Shown here piece by piece: positions 1-10,259 of a stretch of 64,000 nucleotides of DNA. The stretch's first letter is position 1. Each line of letters begins with the position of its first letter. Where the stretch lies: the NCBI RefSeq assembly GCF_036127095.1, contig NZ_CP108006.1, positions 2,976,001 to 3,040,000 of the forward strand, read 5' to 3'. A program made the translations under genes and the position numbers. The stretch is from Streptomyces sp. NBC_00335. Lineage in GTDB: Bacteria > Actinomycetota > Actinomycetes > Streptomycetales > Streptomycetaceae. A model generated the notes under the pieces. The model did not search any database. It saw nothing but the letters and a program-made list of their open reading frames with translations, and was not told the origin of the DNA.

Positions 1-138
1 GGCCCTTGCCGCTGCGCGGGGCGGAGTCCCCGCTGCGGCCCTTCCACCGTTCCCCGGGCGCTGCCCGGACCCGGTCCTCACACGCCGGACGGGCTGAAAG
101 ATCGCCTCAAACGCCGGCGGGGCTGGATTTTGGATGCG

Positions 139-175
139 CCGGAGCCCCTCCCCCGTGTTCGGGGAGGGGCTCCGG
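139..175 (-). terminator. GC-rich hairpin after the Pro/Gly-rich membrane protein
   Basis: A perfect 15-bp stem (139-153 with 161-175) and a 7-nt loop lie 12 nt past the stop of the gene at 188-2353. No U-tract follows, which is usual for Streptomyces terminators. The first 138 bases of the window hold no gene I can support. Confidence 0.7.
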
Positions 176-187
176 GGGTTCGCTCGG

Positions 188-2353
188 TCAGCTCGGGTTG
201 GTGGGGATGACCGCGGTGCGTTCGGCGGTGGTCTTGCCGCGCAGGGCCTTGCCGAGGACTCCGGCGACGTCCTGCGGGGTGACGGCGGTCTTCTCGCCGG
301 TGCCGCGCATGATGAGGACTCCGTCGAAGGTGTTCCCGTAGGCCGTCTTGAGGGCCTCCAGGTCGTACTTCTCCACGAGGTGGCCGTCCACGGCCTGCAT
401 GCTCAGGATCTTCGGCAGGGACTTGGGGCCGAGGGGGATGGACTTGGTGCCCGCCTTGACGAGGACCGGAGCGGACATCGCGGGCGTGGCGAACTCCTTC
501 ATCGCCCGGTCCAGTTCGGCCTGGCCGATGACCGGGTCCTTGGTGGCGACCGGGAGTGGGACCGGGGAGGCCTGGGCGCCCTCGACCATGTCGTGGAACG
601 CCTTGGTGACCAGGCCGACGGAGGCGTCCACATCGAGCGTGGAGCCGGGCTTGCCGGGGACGGCGATGGCCTTGCCGGTGTCGAAGGTGATGGTGCCCTC
701 GGTGACGGAGCCGGAGGTGCCGGCGAGCTCCTGGAGGGCGACCCGCAGCTTCTCCTCGTCGATGGGCAGGACGGCCTCGGCCTTGCGCTCGCTGCCGAAC
801 AGCGAGCCGATGACCGTGACGGGGTTGTAGTCGCTGCCCGCCGCGTTGCGGACGGTGGTCTGGCTGTCCAGGCTCAGGCCGGCCTTCTCGGGCTTCAGCT
901 CGACCGGCTTGTCGCCGACGGTGAGCTGGAGCGGGGTGGTGGCGCGGTTGCCGAAGGACCTCTGGAGCTTGGCGACGGCCTCGTCGCGGCTGCCGCTGAT
1001 GTCGACGCCCATGACGGTGGTGCCCTTGGGGACGTCGGAGTGGTTGAGGAGCAGACCGGCTCCGTAGGCCACGCCGAACAGCGTGAAGAGGGCACCGCCG
1101 AGCAGGACCACCTTGCTGCGGCCCTTCTTGGCGGGCCGCGCCGGGGCCGGCGCGGAGGCCTTGGCCTTCTTCGCGGGCGCCGCGGCGGGTGCCGGCTGGG
1201 GGTGTCCGGCGGAGCCCATCTCCGGACCGGGCCAGCTCGGCTCCGGTCCGCCGACCGGTACGGAGCCCAGCGCGGGCCCGCCGGTCGGCCCGTCCGGACC
1301 GCGGCCGGTGCCGGTGCCGGGCCAGGCCGGAGCGGGCGGGACCGGGGTTCCCAGGGCCTGGGCCACGGGGCCCGAACCGGGGCCGTACGCGGCTCCGGGG
1401 CCGGGCTGCGGCGCGGGGGGCCCTGCGGGGCCGGGACCCTGCGCGAAGCCCGCGGGGGCACCCGTACGGGGACCGCCGGGTCCGGCGGGCGGTGCGGGAT
1501 AGCCGGCACCCTGCCCGCCACCGGGGCCGGGGCCGCCAGGGCCGGGGCCGCCGGCACCGGGACCGCCGGGGCCCATCGGCGCACCGGGGCGCTGCCCGGC
1601 GGGGCCCTGGGCGAGGCCCTGCTGCGGAGGCCCGTCGAAGCGGGGGCCGCCGGCCTGAGCCGGGGCGGGGCCCGGACCGCCGGGGCGGGAGCCCATCGGG
1701 GCACCGGGACCGGGGCCCATCGGGGCGCCTTGGCCGGGGCCCATCGGGGCACCGGGGCCGGGACCCATCGGCGCACCCGGACCGGGTCCGGGGCCCATCG
1801 GCGCACCCGGGCGCGGCCCGGCCGGGCCCGGGGCGAAGCCCTGCTGCGCGGGCCCGTCGAAGCGCGGGCCGCCGGCCTGAGCCGGGGCGGGGCCGCGCGG
1901 CGGGGCCTGCGCGGGGGTGGGAGTCGGGGCGGGCATCGGGGCGGGCGCGGTGCCCGCCCTGCGCGGGGCGAACCAGTTGCTGGTCGGGTCCTCACCCGGA
2001 GCCGGCTCGGGCTCGGGCACGGGGGCGGCTGCGGGCTCGGGCGCCTGCCCGGCCTCGGCTTCGGGCATGGCCTGGCGTACGACCACGGGCGGAATCGGCC
2101 GCGAACCCGGGATGTTGATCCGGATCCGGGTCGTCAGCTGGGTCTCCGTCTTGGGCCCGTCGGAATCGGGTGTGGACGGCTTCGCGGGCGGTGCGGTCAC
2201 TGAACTCTCCTCCGGGGTGGTCGCCGCGCCCGGACCGGGGGGCACTGTCGTGGACGGATACTGGCCTGATCCATACGGCGGCGTACCCGGGGGGTAGGCG
2301 GCTCCGCCGCGCCCGTTGGGCCCGGAGGACGGACTGTCAGTTTCACGGCTCAA
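188..2353 (-). CDS. Pro/Gly-rich single-pass membrane protein with repetitive cytoplasmic half
   Basis: 721 aa; function unknown. The first ~460 residues are low-complexity Pro/Gly/Ala with many GPGAPMGPG-like units. One transmembrane segment follows (KVVLLGGALFTLFGVAYGAG), then a folded ~290-residue external part. The external half has two similar lobes (GTTVMGVDISG..., GKAIAVPGKPG...) that recall the peptidoglycan-binding/VanW-associated YoaR-like fold. That family link is my inference. I chose the TTG at 2353 because GGGAGA sits 8 nt upstream; the open frame continues further upstream but there looks non-coding (Arg-rich). The repeats make this gene prone to length change. It is the last gene of the mshB side of the window and ends just before a strong hairpin. 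Confidence 0.75.
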   Translation of the reverse strand: MSRETDSPSSGPNGRGGAAYPPGTPPYGSGQYPSTTVPPGPGAATTPEESSVTAPPAKPSTPDSDGPKTETQLTTRIRINIPGSRPIPPVVVRQAMPEAEAGQAPEPAAAPVPEPEPAPGEDPTSNWFAPRRAGTAPAPMPAPTPTPAQAPPRGPAPAQAGGPRFDGPAQQGFAPGPAGPRPGAPMGPGPGPGAPMGPGPGAPMGPGQGAPMGPGPGAPMGSRPGGPGPAPAQAGGPRFDGPPQQGLAQGPAGQRPGAPMGPGGPGAGGPGPGGPGPGGGQGAGYPAPPAGPGGPRTGAPAGFAQGPGPAGPPAPQPGPGAAYGPGSGPVAQALGTPVPPAPAWPGTGTGRGPDGPTGGPALGSVPVGGPEPSWPGPEMGSAGHPQPAPAAAPAKKAKASAPAPARPAKKGRSKVVLLGGALFTLFGVAYGAGLLLNHSDVPKGTTVMGVDISGSRDEAVAKLQRSFGNRATTPLQLTVGDKPVELKPEKAGLSLDSQTTVRNAAGSDYNPVTVIGSLFGSERKAEAVLPIDEEKLRVALQELAGTSGSVTEGTITFDTGKAIAVPGKPGSTLDVDASVGLVTKAFHDMVEGAQASPVPLPVATKDPVIGQAELDRAMKEFATPAMSAPVLVKAGTKSIPLGPKSLPKILSMQAVDGHLVEKYDLEALKTAYGNTFDGVLIMRGTGEKTAVTPQDVAGVLGKALRGKTTAERTAVIPTNPS
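1574..1894. repeat. Intragenic repeat block in the Pro/Gly-rich protein gene
   Basis: Two ~99-bp direct repeats (1574-1672 and 1796-1894) are near identical. Both encode AGGPRFDGPxQQG followed by RPGAPMGPG. Between them lie several copies of a shorter unit encoding GPGxGAPM. The block is in frame, so copy-number changes would lengthen or shorten the protein without breaking it. Confidence 0.8.
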
Positions 2354-2591
2354 GGCAGGTTCTCCCGATCGGCTCCGCCGCCCGTCATAGCGTGCGCGGG
2401 CAGCTCGGCGGCCGGTCCACCATACTGGCCGCCGCCCGCGCACACCCGGCCGCCGGGAACGAAGGGTTCCCCCTCGGCCTCCCGCGCGCCCTTCGCGCGC
2501 ACCCCCCGAGCGTCTGCCGCCCGGCCGCCGGGGGTCCGCGCACGCACTGGCCGAGCCGCTCGTCACGGCGTCGCGAGCGGCCGACGCCTCG

Positions 2592-2984
2592 TCACTTGGC
2601 GTTCCCGGCGGCCGAAAGCGGCCGGTCCTTCGCGATTCTCATCGTGGCGCACATCACAGCGAGCACCACTCCACCCAAAAGGTAGGCGTACATGCCGATT
2701 CCGGACGAACCGAGCAGGAAGTCCCCCTCCGGCCGGGGCACACCGAGGATCACGTAGGCGAGGAACCAGCCGCCGGTGGCCGCTCCCACCCCGATGCCGG
2801 TGCCCAGTGCGATCCGGGCGCCGAGGAACAGGCCGAAGAGCGCGAGGAGGGCGAGGAGCAGTCCGCCCGGGAACCACAGGTCGACGACGAGCCAGCCGGC
2901 GACTCCGGTCAGCGCCCCCGCCGCCAACAGGCCGAGCAGGACGGCGATCCGCCCCGCGTTCCCGATGGCCGCCGGCCCGGTCAT
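2592..2984 (-). CDS. Small four-helix membrane protein, DUF6113-like
   Basis: 130 aa, almost entirely hydrophobic, with about four transmembrane helices separated by short glycine-rich loops and a short basic tail ([15 protein letters not shown]). It matches what I know as the DUF6113 family, which sits next to mshB in Streptomyces; no function is known. Its ATG overlaps the mshB stop codon by 4 nt (ATGA), so the two are translationally coupled and belong to one operon. The coupling is clear; any role in mycothiol metabolism would be guesswork. Confidence 0.85.
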   Translation of the reverse strand: MTGPAAIGNAGRIAVLLGLLAAGALTGVAGWLVVDLWFPGGLLLALLALFGLFLGARIALGTGIGVGAATGGWFLAYVILGVPRPEGDFLLGSSGIGMYAYLLGGVVLAVMCATMRIAKDRPLSAAGNAK

Positions 2985-3889
2985 GCCCGCACCCCCGCGA
3001 AGAGGTCGTGCTCGCGCTCGCCCGCCGCGGCGCCGGGCAGGCCCGCGGCCAACTCGTAGTACTCGTGGGTGAACAGCGGCTGGGCCAGGTCGTTGGAGAG
3101 CGCGAAGAAGGGCCCGTCCACCGCGATCTGGGTGGCATGGGCGCGCATCGCGGCGGTCTTGGCGGCCACGAACGCCTGCTCCGCCGCCTCGTCCCCGCCG
3201 ATCTCGGCGGTGATCCGCTCGTCGGCCACCACGCCCGGCACGTCGTCCACCGCGGCCGGCGCCGGGAAGGGCACCTCGCTCCCGGCCTCGCGCAGCCGGG
3301 AGAAGCCCTCTTCGACGACCGTGCGCGGGACGCGGTTCCAGTAGAACTTCTGGATGGTGTGCGGCGCCCCGAGGTCACGGCGGTACGTGGGCTCCGCGGC
3401 CAGTTCGGCGGCGCGGGTGGCGACGCGGTGGGCCTGGATGTGGTCGGGGTGGCCGTAGCCGCCGTTCGGGTCGTAGGTGACGAGGACCTGGGGGCGCAGT
3501 TCGCGGATCACCTCTACGAGGTACCCCGCGGCCTCGTCCACGTCGGCGGACCAAAAGGCGCCGGGCCGGCGGTTCTGCTCGGCGCCCATCATTCCGGAGT
3601 CGCGGAAGCGGCCGGGGCCGCCGAGGAAGCGGTGGTCGGCGACGCCCAGTTCGCGCATGGCCTCGGCGAGCTCGCCGACGCGGTGGGCGCCAAGGGTGTC
3701 GTCGCGGTCGGCCGTCAGGTGGGCGAGTTCGGGCGGGATGACCTCACCCTCCTCGCCGAGCGTGCAGGTCACCAACGCGACATGGACGCCCTCGGCCGCG
3801 TACTTGGCCATGGTGACGCCGTTGTTGATGGACTCGTCGTCCGGGTGCGCGTGCACGAGCAGGAGCCGACGGGCGGGAAGACCGTTCAT
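2981..3889 (-). CDS. mshB: N-acetyl-1-D-myo-inositol-2-amino-2-deoxy-alpha-D-glucopyranoside deacetylase (MshB)
   Basis: 302 aa, the usual length. MshB is the zinc deacetylase of mycothiol biosynthesis: it converts GlcNAc-Ins to GlcN-Ins in the cytoplasm. The PIG-L/LmbE-type zinc motif AHPDDE is at residues 14-19 (His15, Asp18) and the third ligand lies in GYGHPDH (His150), with TYDPNGG just before, all as in the Mycobacterium enzyme. TCTLGEEGE (41-49) and RDSGM (96-100) are also MshB-typical. The stop overlaps the start of the downstream DUF6113-like gene. The ATG start at 3889 places the conserved strand LLLVHAHP at residue 9, as expected. Confidence 0.95.
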   Translation of the reverse strand: MNGLPARRLLLVHAHPDDESINNGVTMAKYAAEGVHVALVTCTLGEEGEVIPPELAHLTADRDDTLGAHRVGELAEAMRELGVADHRFLGGPGRFRDSGMMGAEQNRRPGAFWSADVDEAAGYLVEVIRELRPQVLVTYDPNGGYGHPDHIQAHRVATRAAELAAEPTYRRDLGAPHTIQKFYWNRVPRTVVEEGFSRLREAGSEVPFPAPAAVDDVPGVVADERITAEIGGDEAAEQAFVAAKTAAMRAHATQIAVDGPFFALSNDLAQPLFTHEYYELAAGLPGAAAGEREHDLFAGVRA

Positions 3890-3939
3890 GGGGTCACCCT
3901 ACGAGAAACGGCGGCCCCGCCCCCGGAACCGGAACGCCG

Positions 3940-4134
3940 CTAGAACTTGAGGCCGCTGATCATGCTCGCCACATTGGAGGTCAGCTGGCTGAGCGTCGGA
4001 GCCACGGTCGAGCTCGCCAGATAGAAGCCGAGCAGTACACAGACCACTGCGTGACCCGCCTTCAGGCCCGAACGCCGGACCAGCAGGAAGACGACGACTG
4101 CCAGCAGCACCACGGCCGAGATCGATAGTGCCAC
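3940..4134 (-). CDS. 64-aa small membrane protein
   Basis: Function unknown. The product has an N-terminal transmembrane helix (ISAVVLLAVVVFLLV), a basic turn (RRSGLKAGHA), a second helix, and a Ser/Thr-rich tail. I start it at the GTG at 4134 rather than the ATG ten codons upstream (4164) because a perfect GGAGGT lies 9 nt before the GTG, inside the longer reading frame, while the ATG has no ribosome-binding site. It stands alone between mshB and the second oligopeptide transporter operon. Confidence 0.75.
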   Translation of the reverse strand: MALSISAVVLLAVVVFLLVRRSGLKAGHAVVCVLLGFYLASSTVAPTLSQLTSNVASMISGLKF

Positions 4135-4494
4135 GGCTGTTTCACCTCCACGTCGAGCGGACATCGGGTTCGCGTACTCGCAACTCGGTGCTCGGCAGAG
4201 TCATACCCACCGTGCGCTACGGATCATAACTATCCGTACCGCCACATCGATCGATTCCGGCAGCACGAGGGGCGCACGGCGCGCACGTCCGGGGTCACAG
4301 GAGTACCGGCCGGGGAGGCTGTACGCCTCCCCGGCCGGCCGTCGGCACCCGCACGGCCGCACTGGATCCAGGCTGCCCGGCCCAGATCTCGGGACAGAAA
4401 CGGTCAAGTTGCCTACGTGTAAACCGAGTTGCTCCGAGCCCGCGGTGCCGTTCACAGCTGTGGCGAGAAATGAGCGGTACCGGGGGCCCGCAGC
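4135..4494. other. Intergenic region with terminator, no gene
   Basis: 360 bases between the small membrane protein gene and the ATPase gene. The only clear signal is the hairpin at 4306-4338. The segment nearer 4135-4260 should hold the promoter of the small membrane protein gene, but I see no convincing consensus. Short frames here look non-coding. Confidence 0.5.
4306..4338 (-). terminator. Terminator hairpin of oligopeptide transporter operon 2
   Basis: Perfect 14-bp stem (4306-4319 with 4325-4338) and 5-nt loop, about 155 nt past the stop of the last ATPase gene. No U-tract. Confidence 0.7.
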
Positions 4495-5572
<1,078 letters not shown>

Positions 5573-5580
<8 letters not shown>

Positions 5581-6547
5581 CGAGGCACTCCTTCCAGAAG
5601 AAGCACGCACTGGCGCGGTCCGGTCCGACCTCGGCCAGCGGCGGTACGTCGGTGCGGCAGACGGCCCGGGCCATCGGGCAGCGCGGGTTGAAGGCGCAGC
5701 CGGGCGGGATGGCGAGCAGGTTGGGCGGCAGCCCCTTGATGGCGTACAGCTCCTGGCCCTTCTGGTCCAGGCGCGGGATGGAGTCCAGCAGGCCGCGGGT
5801 GTACGGGTGCGCGGGGTTCTTGTAGATCTCGTGGACGGGGGCCGCCTCGACGATCCGGCCGGCGTACATGACGGCGATCTTGTCGGCCACGTCGGCGACC
5901 ACGCCGAGGTCGTGGGTGATCAGGATCAGGCCCATGTTGAGCTCGCGCTGGAGCTCCGCGAGGAGGTCCATGACCTGGGCCTGGACGGTGACGTCCAGGG
6001 CCGTGGTCGGCTCGTCTGCGATGATGAGCGAGGGTTCCAGGGCCATCGCCATGGCAATCATGATGCGCTGGCGCATGCCGCCGGAGAACTGGTGCGGGTA
6101 GTCCCCCACCCGCTCGCGCGCCGCCGGGATCTTCACCCGGTCCATCAGCTCGACGGCCTTGTTCCGCGCGTCCTTGCGGGACATCCCGCGGTGGACCTCG
6201 TACATCTCGCCGAGCTGCGCGCCGACGCTCAGGACCGGATTGAGGGAGGACAGGGCGTCCTGGAAGATCATGGCCATCTCGGCGCCGCGGACCTTCCTGC
6301 GCTCCTCCTCCTTCATCTTCAGCAGGTCTCTGCCCTTGAAGAGGATCTCGCCGCCCGCGATGCGGCCCGGCGGCATGTCCAGGATGCCCATGACGGCCTG
6401 GGCGGTGACCGACTTGCCGGAGCCGGACTCGCCGAGCACGGCGAGGGTCTCGCCCTCGGCCACGGAGTAGTTGACCCCGTTGACGGCCTTGGCGACTCCG
6501 TCCCGGGTCTTGAATTCCACGTGCAGATCGCGCACTTCGAGCAGCAT
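5573..6547 (-). CDS. Oligopeptide/dipeptide ABC transporter ATPase, OppD/DppD type (operon 2)
   Basis: 324 aa. Partner ATPase of the peptide importer. Walker [10 protein letters not shown]-loop [12 protein letters not shown], signature SGGMRQR, Walker [13 protein letters not shown], switch His in LITHDLG. The C-terminal oligopeptide-family region has [19 protein letters not shown] with the usual cysteines. It starts 12 nt after the permease stop and overlaps the next ATPase gene, so the operon is tightly coupled. It is very similar to the paralogue at 12420-13475, including MYAGRIVE and [16 protein letters not shown]. Confidence 0.93.
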
Positions 6548-6559
6548 GTGCGGGGCTCC

Positions 6560-7576
6560 TCAGCGCAGCTTGGGGTCGAGGGCGTCGCGCACCGCGTCGC
6601 CGAGCATGATGAACGCGAGCACGGTGATGCTGAGCGCGCCCGCCGGGTAGAGCAGCATGTGCGGGGCGTTGCGGATCTGCGAGGCGGCGTTGGAGATGTC
6701 GATGCCCCAGGAGACCGTCGGCGGGCGCAGGCCCACGCCGAGGAAGGACAGGGTGGCTTCCAGGGCGATGTAGGTGCCGAGCGCGATGGTGGCGACGACG
6801 ATGACGGGCGCGATGGCGTTGGGTGCCACGTGCCGCAGCAGCATCCGGCCGTTGCCGGCGCCGAGCGCCCGCGCGGCCTGGACGTAGTCGTTCTGTTTGG
6901 CGGTGATGACCGAGCCGCGGGCGATGCGGGCCAGTTGGGGCCAGCCGAGCAGCACGATGAAGCCGACGACGGGCCAGACGGTGGTGCTGGTGACCACGGA
7001 CAGGAAGACCAGGCCGCCGAGGACCACGGGGATGCCGAAGAAGATGTCGGCGACCCGGGAGAGCAGTGAGTCGCCCCAGCCGCCGAAGAACCCGGCGAGC
7101 CCGCCGAGCGCGGAGCCGAGGAGGGCCGCGCCGAGGGTGGCGCAGATGCCGACGGTGATGGAGGCGCGGGCCCCGTAGACGGTGCGGGTGTACACGTCGC
7201 AGCCCTGGGTGTCGTAGCCGAAGGGGTGGCCCGGGGAGGAGCCCTGCTGCGATTTGGACAGGTCGCACTGGAGCGGGTCGCCGCTCGCGATGAGCTGGGG
7301 CCAGATGGAGATGACCACGAGGAAGAGGATCAGCAGCGTGGAGACGAGGAAGACGGGGTTGCGGCGCAGCTGGTGCCAGGCGTCGGACCACAGGGAGCGG
7401 GCCTTCTCCTGGGGCCCCGCGGGGCCCGCCGGGCCTCCCCCGAGCTCCTTCTCCAGCGACTCCCCCTCCTCCAGGGCGAGATCCATGGCCCCGCCCTGGC
7501 CGGTGGGGGCGATGGACTCGTGGGGGCCGGGTCCCAGCGGATCGTAGGCGGCGCGCTCGGGATCGGGCTCAGGCAT
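6560..7576 (-). CDS. Peptide ABC transporter permease, OppC/DppC type (operon 2)
   Basis: 338 aa. Membrane permease of the peptide importer. It has a ~75-residue cytoplasmic N-terminal tail rich in Gly/Glu/Pro, then the first membrane helix (FLVSTLLILFLVVISI) preceded by LRRNPVF, an external loop with two cysteines (CDLS... and CDVYTR), and a C-terminal binding-protein-dependent permease core of five helices. The EAA-type coupling loop reads AARALGAGNGRMLLRHVAPN. It overlaps the stop of the OppB-type gene by 8 nt. The N-terminal tail is longer than in the paralogue at 13487-14434. Confidence 0.92.
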   Translation of the reverse strand: MPEPDPERAAYDPLGPGPHESIAPTGQGGAMDLALEEGESLEKELGGGPAGPAGPQEKARSLWSDAWHQLRRNPVFLVSTLLILFLVVISIWPQLIASGDPLQCDLSKSQQGSSPGHPFGYDTQGCDVYTRTVYGARASITVGICATLGAALLGSALGGLAGFFGGWGDSLLSRVADIFFGIPVVLGGLVFLSVVTSTTVWPVVGFIVLLGWPQLARIARGSVITAKQNDYVQAARALGAGNGRMLLRHVAPNAIAPVIVVATIALGTYIALEATLSFLGVGLRPPTVSWGIDISNAASQIRNAPHMLLYPAGALSITVLAFIMLGDAVRDALDPKLR

Positions 7577-8492
7577 AACGGATCCTCGGGTCCAGGACCG
7601 CGTAGAGCAGGTCGACGAGCAGGTTCGCCAGCAGGAAGACGATCACGAGGATGGTCACGAAGCCGACCACCGTCGGGGAGTTGTTGCGCAGGATGCCCTG
7701 GTAGAGCTGGTAGCCGACGCCGTGGATGTTGAAGATCCGCTCGGTGACGATGGCTCCGCCCATCAGGGCGCCGATGTCGGTGCCGATGAAGGTGACCACG
7801 GGGATCAGCGAGTTGCGCAGCAGGTGGCGGGTGATGACCCGGCGCCGGGGCAGGCCCTTGGCCACGGCGGTGCGGACGTAGTCGGCCTTGACGTTCTCGG
7901 CGATGGAGGTCCGGGTGAGCCGGGTGACGTAGGCGAGGGAGACCAGCGCGAGCACGATGCCGGGCAGGATCAGCTCGTTGAAGGGGGCGTCCGGGGAGAC
8001 GGTGGGCCGGACCCAGCCCCATTTGACGCCGAAGACGTACTGGAGCAGGTAGCCCGTCACGAAGGTGGGCACCGAGATGACGACGAGGGTGAGCACCAGC
8101 ACGCCGCTGTCGATGGACTTGCCGCGCTTGAGGCCGCTGATCACACCGAGGGTGATGCCGACGACGATCTCGATGGCGATGGCGACGATGGTCAGGCGCA
8201 GGGTCACCGGGAAGGCCGAGGCCATGAGTTCGGTGACCTTCTGGCCGTTGAAGGCGGTGCCGAAGTCGCCCTGGAAGATCTGGCCCATGTAGTGCAGGTA
8301 CTGCTTCCACAGGGGCTGGTCGAGGTAGAGGTCCTTGCGGATGCGTGCGGCGGTGGCGGGGTCGGGTGCCTTGTCGCCGAAGAGGGCGGCGACCGGGTCA
8401 CCGAGCGCGTACACCATGAAGAAGATCAGGAACGTGCTGCCGATGAACACGGGGATCATCTGGAGCAGTCGCCGGATCACATAACGTCCCAT
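7569..8492 (-). CDS. Peptide ABC transporter permease, OppB/DppB type (operon 2)
   Basis: 307 aa. The N-terminal helix carries the OppB hallmark RRLLQMIPVFIGSTFLIF, followed by an external loop and five further helices. The coupling (EAA) loop is VAKGLPRRRVITRHLLRN, and DFGTAF and LDPRIRY are typical. It starts 30 nt after the binding-protein gene and overlaps the OppC-type gene by 8 nt. Unlike operon 1, no hairpin separates the binding protein from this permease. Confidence 0.93.
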   Translation of the reverse strand: MGRYVIRRLLQMIPVFIGSTFLIFFMVYALGDPVAALFGDKAPDPATAARIRKDLYLDQPLWKQYLHYMGQIFQGDFGTAFNGQKVTELMASAFPVTLRLTIVAIAIEIVVGITLGVISGLKRGKSIDSGVLVLTLVVISVPTFVTGYLLQYVFGVKWGWVRPTVSPDAPFNELILPGIVLALVSLAYVTRLTRTSIAENVKADYVRTAVAKGLPRRRVITRHLLRNSLIPVVTFIGTDIGALMGGAIVTERIFNIHGVGYQLYQGILRNNSPTVVGFVTILVIVFLLANLLVDLLYAVLDPRIRYA

Positions 8493-8522
8493 GGACTGCT
8501 CCAGGTTCGATCCGTTGGCGGG

Positions 8523-10151
8523 TCAGCTGACCTTGATCTGGTCGTACACCGGGACGCTGAACTGGTTGAGCTTCACGTCCGAGACGCGCTCCCCGTAGCC
8601 CGCGCTGCCGTTCTGGTACCAGAGCGGGATGGACGGCATCTGCTCGGCGAGGATCTTCTCGGCGTCCTTGAAGGTGGCGGTCGCCTTGGTGGCGTCGGCC
8701 TCGCGGTTCGCCGCGTCGATGAGCTTGTCGAACTCCGGGTTGCTGAACTTGCCGTAGTTAGAGGACGCGCCGGTGTAGTAGAGCGGCTCCAGGAAGTTCT
8801 GGATCAGCGGGTAGTCGGCCTGCCAGCCGGAGCGGAAGGGGCCGGTCAGCTTGAAGCTGCTCTGCTGGTTGCGGAAGTCGGCGAAGGTGCCGATCGGGTT
8901 GACCGTGCAGACCGGGCCCTCGCCGAGCGCGTTGTTGATGCTGTTGCAGACGGCGTCCATCCACTCGCGGTGCGAGCCGGTGTCCACGTTGGAGGTCAGC
9001 GTGACCTTGCCGCCGGGCAGGCCGCCGCCCTCCTGAATGAGCTTCTTGGCCTCGGTGGGGTTGAAGGAGCAGGCCTCGCCGCAGGCGGTGGCGGAGAATC
9101 CGCCCTTGTCGCCGAGGGCCGGGGAGGTCCAGTCCTTGGCCGGGGTGCGGGTCTCGCGGAAGATCTGCTTGGTGATCTCGTCGCGGTTGATCGCCATCGA
9201 GATGCCGCGGCGGACCTTGTCCGTGCCCTCCTTGCTCCACTGCGGGTCGTACAGCGGGAAGGTGAGGGTCTGGATGATGAGGGCCGGCTGGTTGATGTAG
9301 CGGTCGCCGAGGTCGTTCGCGACGTTCTTCAGCTGCTGCGCCGGGACGTCGTCGACCAGGTCGAGGTTGCCGGAGATCAGGTCGGTGTAGGCGGTGTTGT
9401 TGTCGGTGTAGACCTTCAGGTCCACGCCGCCGTTCACGGCCTTGTCCTCGCCCGTGTAGGCGTCCCACTTGCGCAGCTTCATGCCGGTGCCCTTGGTGTA
9501 CGAGTCCACCGTGTACGGGCCGTTGCCGACGGGCTTCTTCAGCCAGGCGTCGTGGTCGGTGAAGAAGGCCTTGGGCAGGGGGGAGAACGCCTGGTAGCCG
9601 AGGGTCTCGGGCCAGGTGGAGAACTTCTCCTTGAGGGCGACCGTGAAGGTCTTGGGGTCCTTGACGACCAGGCCGGACATGGTCTTCGACTTGGGGTCGC
9701 CCTTTTCGGGGTGGACGTCCGCGTAGCCGACGATGTCGGAGAAGAAGGGCGAGTTGTTCTGCTTCTTGGTGACGTCCGCGCCGTAGTTCCAGGCGTCCAC
9801 GAAGGACTGCGCGGTGACCGGCTCGTCGTTGCTGAACTTCCAGCCGTCCTTCAGCGTGATCGTGAAGTTCTGGCTGTCGGTGGTCTCGATCTTCTCGGCG
9901 AGGAAGTTCTTCGCCTCACCGGTCTCGGGGTCGTACCGCTTGAGCCCCCGGAAGATCATGTCGAGGACCTTGCCGCCCTGGACCTCGTTGGTGTTGGCGG
10001 GCTCCAGCGGGTTCTGCGGGTCGCCCCACGAGGAGCTGACGATCCCGTCCGCGCCGCCTCCGCCGCTGTCGCTTCCGCCGCCGCAGGCGGTCGCCGCGAG
10101 GGCGACGGCCGCCGCACATGCGGCCCACTTGGCGTGGGTGGCTCCGCGCAT
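8523..10151 (-). CDS. Peptide-binding lipoprotein, solute-binding family 5 (operon 2)
   Basis: 542 aa extracellular substrate receptor of the importer, lipid-anchored at Cys23 (lipobox LAATAC after an Ala-rich signal peptide). Family-5 features: the N-lobe WGDPQNPLEPANT, the RFQ-like stretch VGNGPYTVDSY, DKVRRGISMAINRDEI, and PSIPLWYQNGSAGYG near the C-terminus. The ATG at 10151 is chosen because GGAGG precedes it at 6 nt and it begins with MRGA, exactly like the paralogue at 15534-17171. The two binding proteins share the same signal-peptide architecture, which supports duplication of the whole operon. Which peptide is bound cannot be read from the sequence. Confidence 0.92.
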   Translation of the reverse strand: MRGATHAKWAACAAAVALAATACGGGSDSGGGGADGIVSSSWGDPQNPLEPANTNEVQGGKVLDMIFRGLKRYDPETGEAKNFLAEKIETTDSQNFTITLKDGWKFSNDEPVTAQSFVDAWNYGADVTKKQNNSPFFSDIVGYADVHPEKGDPKSKTMSGLVVKDPKTFTVALKEKFSTWPETLGYQAFSPLPKAFFTDHDAWLKKPVGNGPYTVDSYTKGTGMKLRKWDAYTGEDKAVNGGVDLKVYTDNNTAYTDLISGNLDLVDDVPAQQLKNVANDLGDRYINQPALIIQTLTFPLYDPQWSKEGTDKVRRGISMAINRDEITKQIFRETRTPAKDWTSPALGDKGGFSATACGEACSFNPTEAKKLIQEGGGLPGGKVTLTSNVDTGSHREWMDAVCNSINNALGEGPVCTVNPIGTFADFRNQQSSFKLTGPFRSGWQADYPLIQNFLEPLYYTGASSNYGKFSNPEFDKLIDAANREADATKATATFKDAEKILAEQMPSIPLWYQNGSAGYGERVSDVKLNQFSVPVYDQIKVS

Positions 10152-10259
10152 GGAGTGCCTCCTACTGGATCCCAAGACTCACTTAGGGCCCAATGTCACC
10201 CTATGTGGGGTCTCGCACACTCCTCGTTGGACCGATTGCACCCCCGCGTCGCGCGCCTG

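Noticed and set aside
134..2203. 689-codon plus-strand frame opposite the Pro/Gly-rich protein gene
   Set aside because: Its Gly/Arg/Ala runs are the complement of the repeat block; the minus-strand product has a membrane helix and a folded domain.
4201..4455. 84-codon minus-strand frame in the gap before transporter operon 2
   Set aside because: Contains the operon terminator and lacks a ribosome-binding site or recognisable motif.
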